The notes under the pieces: generated by a model
The model's database searches: none
The model's input: only the letters and a program-made list of their open reading frames with translations
What the model was told of the DNA's origin: nothing
Shown: piece after piece, positions 59,601 through 64,000 of the stretch
Layout: each line of letters begins with the position of its first letter
Numbering within the stretch: the first letter of the stretch is position 1
Translations under genes and position numbers: made by a program
Assembly: GCA_021613535.1 (NCBI GenBank)
Contig: CP075493.1
Coordinates: 7,502,001-7,566,000, forward strand
Direction: 5' to 3'
Origin: Adineta vaga
Lineage: Eukaryota; Rotifera
DNA length: 64,000 nucleotides

Positions 59601-61351
59601 AGTAAGATGAATTGAAAATATGATCTTGCCCATGAATGAGATATCTTGTAGATAAAGTGTGATGTATATTGGCCATATGAAGGTACTGAAATGTATGGAA
59701 ATATTGAAGTTAGTTTGATTAGTATGACATCAATGGCTTACTATGTCAAACGAATATTTACAATTCGATGTAAAATCAATGGATTGGTATGTAGTCCGTA
59801 CATGTAGAATAGTTTAAATAATAAAGATCATCTGACGCATTGAGTTCATTAAACTTTCGACATCGTTATCTTTTTGAAAATTTAGTTTGCGGATTGCGAA
59901 CGTTTGATACATCATTTTCATTATACTGATTGGCCTGATCATGGTGTACCATTGTTTACCTTGCCTGTTCTTTCTTTTATTCGTCATTCATCATCATGTA
60001 ATCCTAAGTCAGGTGGTCCAATAGTTGTACATTGTTCAGCAGGTGTTGGTCGTACAGGAACATATATTGTTATTGATACAATGTTAAAAAAAATTCTTGA
60101 ACAACAATCATTAGATATTCCTTTATTTCTCAAACATATTCGTCAACAACGAAATTTTCTTGTTCAAACTGAAGAACAATTTACATTCATATACGATGTT
60201 CTTCTTGAAGCAGTTAATCTAGCAAATATTGATTGTAATGATTTAGATTTAAATGAAGAGAATTATCATTCAATTATTCAAATGTTAAATTGCTACGATA
60301 AGATTTTTAATTTAACACGTATTGAAAAGCAATTTCAATTAATTACTGCTCAAACGAATGAACAACAACAACCAATCATCGGGCAATTAAAAGAAAATCT
60401 AGTAAAAAATCGAACACAAGCTATTTTACCGTTGGATTCATGTCAAGTTTTACTTCCAACAGATAAACGACAAAAAGATGGAGGATATATCAATGCATCG
60501 TATATACATGTAAGAATGCTAAGACTAATAGTCATGTTTAAATCAATCATTTTAAATTCTTATCTTTTCTAGGGTTATCGTCGTGTTGATGAATTTATCA
60601 TAACTCAACATCCGATGATGAATACACGAATCGATTTTTGGCAAATGATTTGGTATACAAATGCAAATCTTATTGTATCTTTATATGGCGATGAAAAATC
60701 TCAGGTAAAATAGTTTCTTCGTTTTAGAATTGATTAATTGAGTTGAATTTTTCTAGCCTGATGTATGTGATTTTTGGCCATCAACTAATCAAATCATTGA
60801 TTGCGGACATTTCAATGTCTATTTAATCGATGAACAATTTGAATGTGAATATATTTATCGAGATTTCCTATTGAAATCTTTTTCAAAAGATAATCATCAA
60901 ATTCGAGTTCGACAAATTTCCAATACATATTGGCCAGATTCATGTTCACCGATAAAAACTTCCTTTGATCTGATTAATATTATTAAAAATTTTCAAACAA
61001 ATAATCCCATTATTGTACATGATCTCTTCGGTGGTTATCGAGCTGGTAAGTAAATCTTTTCTTTTTCCTTCTTTCTATTGATTTCAATGTAAATATAGCG
61101 ACATTTTGCGCATTGTATACAATGAATGATCAAATAGAACACGAAAGATTGTTAAATGTATACGAATTAGCTAAACTTTATCATACAAAACGACCGGGTA
61201 TATGGCGTCATAATGTAAGTAAAATAGTGTTTATTTTTGCTTCAAATCAACTCATGTACATGCATTTGCTTTGTAGGGTGATCTATTTTTTCTTTATCGC
61301 TGTGCGGAAATCCTTTTTCGTGAATATAACTCATCAACGATTTCAACCTAG
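56664..61351 (+). CDS. Receptor-type tyrosine phosphatase with active D1 and inactive D2
   Basis: Seventeen exons keep one frame (first 56664-57012, last 61277-61351), 1,097 aa. Signal peptide ([17 protein letters not shown]). The ectodomain has one short Ig-like or unclassified part and an FN3-like domain ([37 protein letters not shown]), then ~250 unassigned residues. Transmembrane: [21 protein letters not shown]1 is complete: [39 protein letters not shown] (Cys and Arg), QTEEQF. D2 keeps [11 protein letters not shown] and WPD but the P-loop reads [10 protein letters not shown], with Asp replacing the catalytic Cys; so D2 should be a pseudophosphatase. An Asp there is also found in PTPRG/PTPRZ (type R5), but no carbonic-anhydrase-like domain is seen. 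A splice acceptor ends one base before the ATG. Confidence 0.92.
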
Positions 61352-62161
61352 AAATTTCCGAATCTTACTGATCAGTATTTTCTTCATTGAAAAAGGTTGC
61401 TTCTTTAATATAATGGAAGATTCAGGTAAACGGTTTCTCGTCACTATGGTATTTTATGTGGAACAGTATTTTTATTATTTGTTTGAGTTTGTTTTTTCAA
61501 TCTACTGTTTGTTTTTGCGTCTTTTCATATGTCAGATACAATAATATTGATCAAGATTTGATTTCTTTTGTTTTCTTTTCTATTTTATGTTGTTTTTTGT
61601 TTTCATTTTGTGCTTGTCATTAAAAGGAATGATAAAAATGTATTTCACAATTGTCTTCGTTTTTCTTCAAGATAGAATATAAGATAAAGATTTGGATTTT
61701 AGTCACCATAGTTTTATAATCCTAGAAATGAATGATGTCAACACTTTACAAATGATACTTTAATTGGAATTAAAAGAAATTTATAAAAACGCTGCTGCCG
61801 AATTCAGACTTTACATATTCAATCGAATTTCATTTTAAATAGTTAGATAGTACTACAGATACAAAGCGTTTCTTGAATGTAAAAGAAAAACTATTATTTT
61901 TATTCGGTTACCTGCAATAGAGTACGTACTTTTATCGTTATTGTTTGAAAAGTAGATTCATAACAAAAAAAAGAGAAGAAATATATCTCACCTTTTGTCA
62001 AAAACAATGTGGTACAGCTAGTAACCTTTTCGAATACAGGACAATCTATTAAAAGTTCGAAAACAAATCACCAGGTGTTGATACGGACACTCAGATATCT
62101 GATTTATATAAGCATTACCTTCTCCTTAAAGAAATTATCTTCTCATCCATATTTTTAGAAT
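61352..62161. other. Spacer before the SERHL pair
   Basis: AT-rich, no coding signal. An acceptor (CATATTTTTAG) ends at 62158, three bases before the next ATG. Confidence 0.5.
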
Positions 62162-63545
62162 ATGTCTATAGTTATAATAGAATGGAATGTTTCATGCATT
62201 TGGAATGGTACTTTAGCTGGTATTTTAATGAAAAGTAGTGAATCGAAACGCAATAAATCCAGTCTAACAACAAAAATTATTGGTATTCATGGATGGCTCG
62301 ATAATCTTAACTCACTCCTACCTCTAGCCAAACAGCTTCTCCATCGACATCCAAGTCCGATCAACATTATTTCGAAATCAAATTATATATATGTTCTTTC
62401 TCATCAATAGACTATGAAATCTACTTGTATGATCGAGCTGGTCATGGATTTTCCAGTCATCTACCGAAAGGCTTTGATTATTCTGCTATCCAGAATGCAC
62501 AAGATCTTCGTACTGTAGTTCAAAGTAAGTTTATTTGTGTACTCGACAATAAAGAGTTGATAGTATAATAAATTGTAGGTCTTGGTTGGAATAAAGAAAA
62601 GTTTTCAATCATTGGTCATAGCTACGGCGCTATACTTGGTATAATCGTAAGTAGCATGAACATCTGAATTGTGTTTGAGTTGACCGTTGTCTATTGTACA
62701 CAGTATGCGGCAAGTTATCCAGAAGAAGTATCGTACGTTGTCGCAATTGACGCTTTATTGCGTGCATCAGTACCAGTCAACTCATATTGGAAGACAATGG
62801 CTTCGAATATTGATAAAGATTTGAAATTTTTTGTTGATTTAACAAAGTCATATCCGGAAGAATTAACATTTGACAACGCAGTTGAATCGTTAGTACACAG
62901 AGAAAAATATAGTAATGACCATTGCTTCCATTTATTTTAGGATACAAAGCAGTAGACCTGGAATTACAAATGAAGCTGCTCGATTATTAACAGAACGATC
63001 TGTTCGTCGTAATGCTAGTGAGGATTTTATTCTTCTTCTTTCCCCAGAGAAGTATTTTCATTTTTGCAGATAATCAATTCTGTTTTACGCGTGATGAAGC
63101 ATTAAAAAGGGTTAGTTGTTCATAAACCATCAATAATAATATTTGTGATGTATTTAAAGTTGCCAACGTTTCCTTACACCGAGGATATCTTTCAAAATGC
63201 GATGGAATCTATGAAAGCATTTATTCTTTTTATTGGGTATGCGTTTTGATAACAAAAATGTATTAAAAATATTCGATTCCATCTTTGCAGTGCTATTAAA
63301 CCACAATGGCATAATGCATCATCAGCAGTTCCTTTATACAAACAATATTATCCACATGTATGTACTGCATACTGATCCGATTTTGAATTTTCAATCTGAT
63401 TGTTTAGTTCGAAATCACATACATAGATGGTCCACATCATTTTCATATGACACAAGTAAATGAAGTTGTTGAACGAATTGAACAATATTTCAATAAATAT
63501 CTTCATCATTCATCGATATCAACTATAGAAAATAGTAAATTATGA
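62162..63545 (+). CDS. SERHL-like alpha/beta hydrolase, copy 1
   Basis: Nine exons (62162-62354, 62411-62524, 62579-62646, 62704-62888, 62941-63001, 63048-63110, 63160-63236, 63291-63357, 63408-63545) give 321 aa in one frame; human SERHL2 has 314. Features: oxyanion HGWLDN, YDRAGHGFSSHLPKG, nucleophile elbow GHSYGA (Ser), and a C-terminal histidine in GPHHFHM. Serine hydrolase-like proteins are probably peroxisomal or cytosolic esterases; the substrate is unknown. Two donors are weak (GTCCGA, GTTCGT) but are needed for the frame, and the first is supported by the same junction in copy 2. A second copy starts 137 bases downstream in the same direction. Confidence 0.85.
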
Positions 63546-63682
63546 TTGTTTTCTGATTGAATGAATTGTTTTGACCAAATTTTTTTCCTGTTCTATTGAT
63601 TGAGTTTTTGACGGCATAATCTAGAAATATCTCGATCGTTGCTCAACATCTTTTTACATAATATTTCTAGATAAAATTGTTG

Positions 63683-64000
63683 ATGATAACAAAGATTAGT
63701 ATTCCATGTGTTTGGGGTGGTCATTTAGCTGGAATTTTGTTAAAAAGCCATACAGCCACAACATTCTCACAAAGTACGACAAAGATTGTTGGTATACATG
63801 GATGGCTTGATAATATCAACTCGTTACTTCCATTAGCAAAAAAGTTATTACATCATCAACCAAGTGAAACTTTCCAGCTAGATATGACAGTAAACATCAG
63901 TTGAACGATTTGATTCTAGATTATGAAATTTGTTTATATGATCGAGTTGGTCATGGATTTTCCGATCATCTACCAAGAGGAACTGATTATTCCTTTGCTT
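63683..64000 (+). CDS. SERHL-like alpha/beta hydrolase, copy 2 (cut by right edge)
   Basis: Exon 1 starts at ATG 63683 (MITKISIPCVWGGHLAGIL), contains HGWLDNINSLLPLAKKLLHH and ends near 63863 at a GTGAAA donor. Exon 2 begins at 63921 with YEICLYDRVGHGFSDHLPRG and runs off the window. It is closely similar to copy 1 with the same exon junction, so it is a tandem duplicate. The nucleophile lies beyond the window. TTTCTAG, a 3' splice site, ends at 63670, 12 bases before the ATG. Confidence 0.85.

Noticed and set aside
1-64000. Transposons, viral insertions, CRISPR arrays, telomere repeats
   Set aside because: No reverse transcriptase, transposase or integrase motifs, no long terminal or inverted repeats, and no regularly spaced repeats were noticed on either strand; only microsatellites.

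Overview
The window is AT-rich metazoan nuclear DNA. It is packed with small-intron genes: most introns are 45 to 70 bases with GT..AG ends. It carries single-copy animal orthologues (SHOC2, CHK1, CPEB, ZGPAT, EIF3K, RPUSD4, RBM8A, EIF6, PHPT1), many arginine codons CGA/CGT, short AT-rich spacers and many microsatellites. This style, and the repeated 3' splice site just upstream of start codons, suggests a rotifer, most likely a bdelloid. That assignment is inference from style, not from a marker gene.

Left part (1-16 kb): a trypsin-like protease enters from the left edge. Next come a VIT/VWA-domain protein (VWA5A-like) whose reading frame is broken by one extra base, a 3.2 kb spacer without convincing genes, a divergent pair of leucine-rich-repeat genes (LRMDA-like on minus, SHOC2 on plus), and checkpoint kinase CHK1 on minus.

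Middle part (16-38 kb): a large LDL-receptor-related protein on plus (32 exons, 1,852 aa as assembled here, with one 37-base intron), an intronless unrecognised 401-aa protein on minus, a tRNA-Phe(GAA), a 2.7 kb empty stretch, a divergent transmembrane semaphorin, a Nanos-type zinc-finger gene on minus, a small protein with a lipidation-type N terminus, and the CPEB translational regulator on plus. Nanos and CPEB are both germline/maternal mRNA regulators and start about 1.6 kb apart on opposite strands.

Right part (38-64 kb): ZGPAT and EIF3K lie 89 bases apart on the same strand. RPUSD4 and an ENPP-family ectophosphodiesterase are on minus. RBM8A, EIF6 and a degenerate DHHC-like membrane protein form a same-strand run on plus, followed by PHPT1, a KCTD/BTB protein, a three-LIM protein (minus, 5' end unresolved) and a receptor tyrosine phosphatase with a dead second domain. 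The window ends with two tandem SERHL-type hydrolase genes, the second cut by the right edge.

The genes are mostly unrelated housekeeping and signalling genes and do not form a pathway cluster. The most interesting shared signal is a splice-acceptor-like sequence within 1 to 45 bases upstream of about a dozen start codons, together with closely spaced same-strand genes. This is what spliced-leader trans-splicing and operon-like transcription would leave. No transposon, virus or CRISPR array was seen. Exon coordinates were worked out by hand; for the main multi-exon genes the summed exon lengths keep one open frame, with exceptions stated in the entries.
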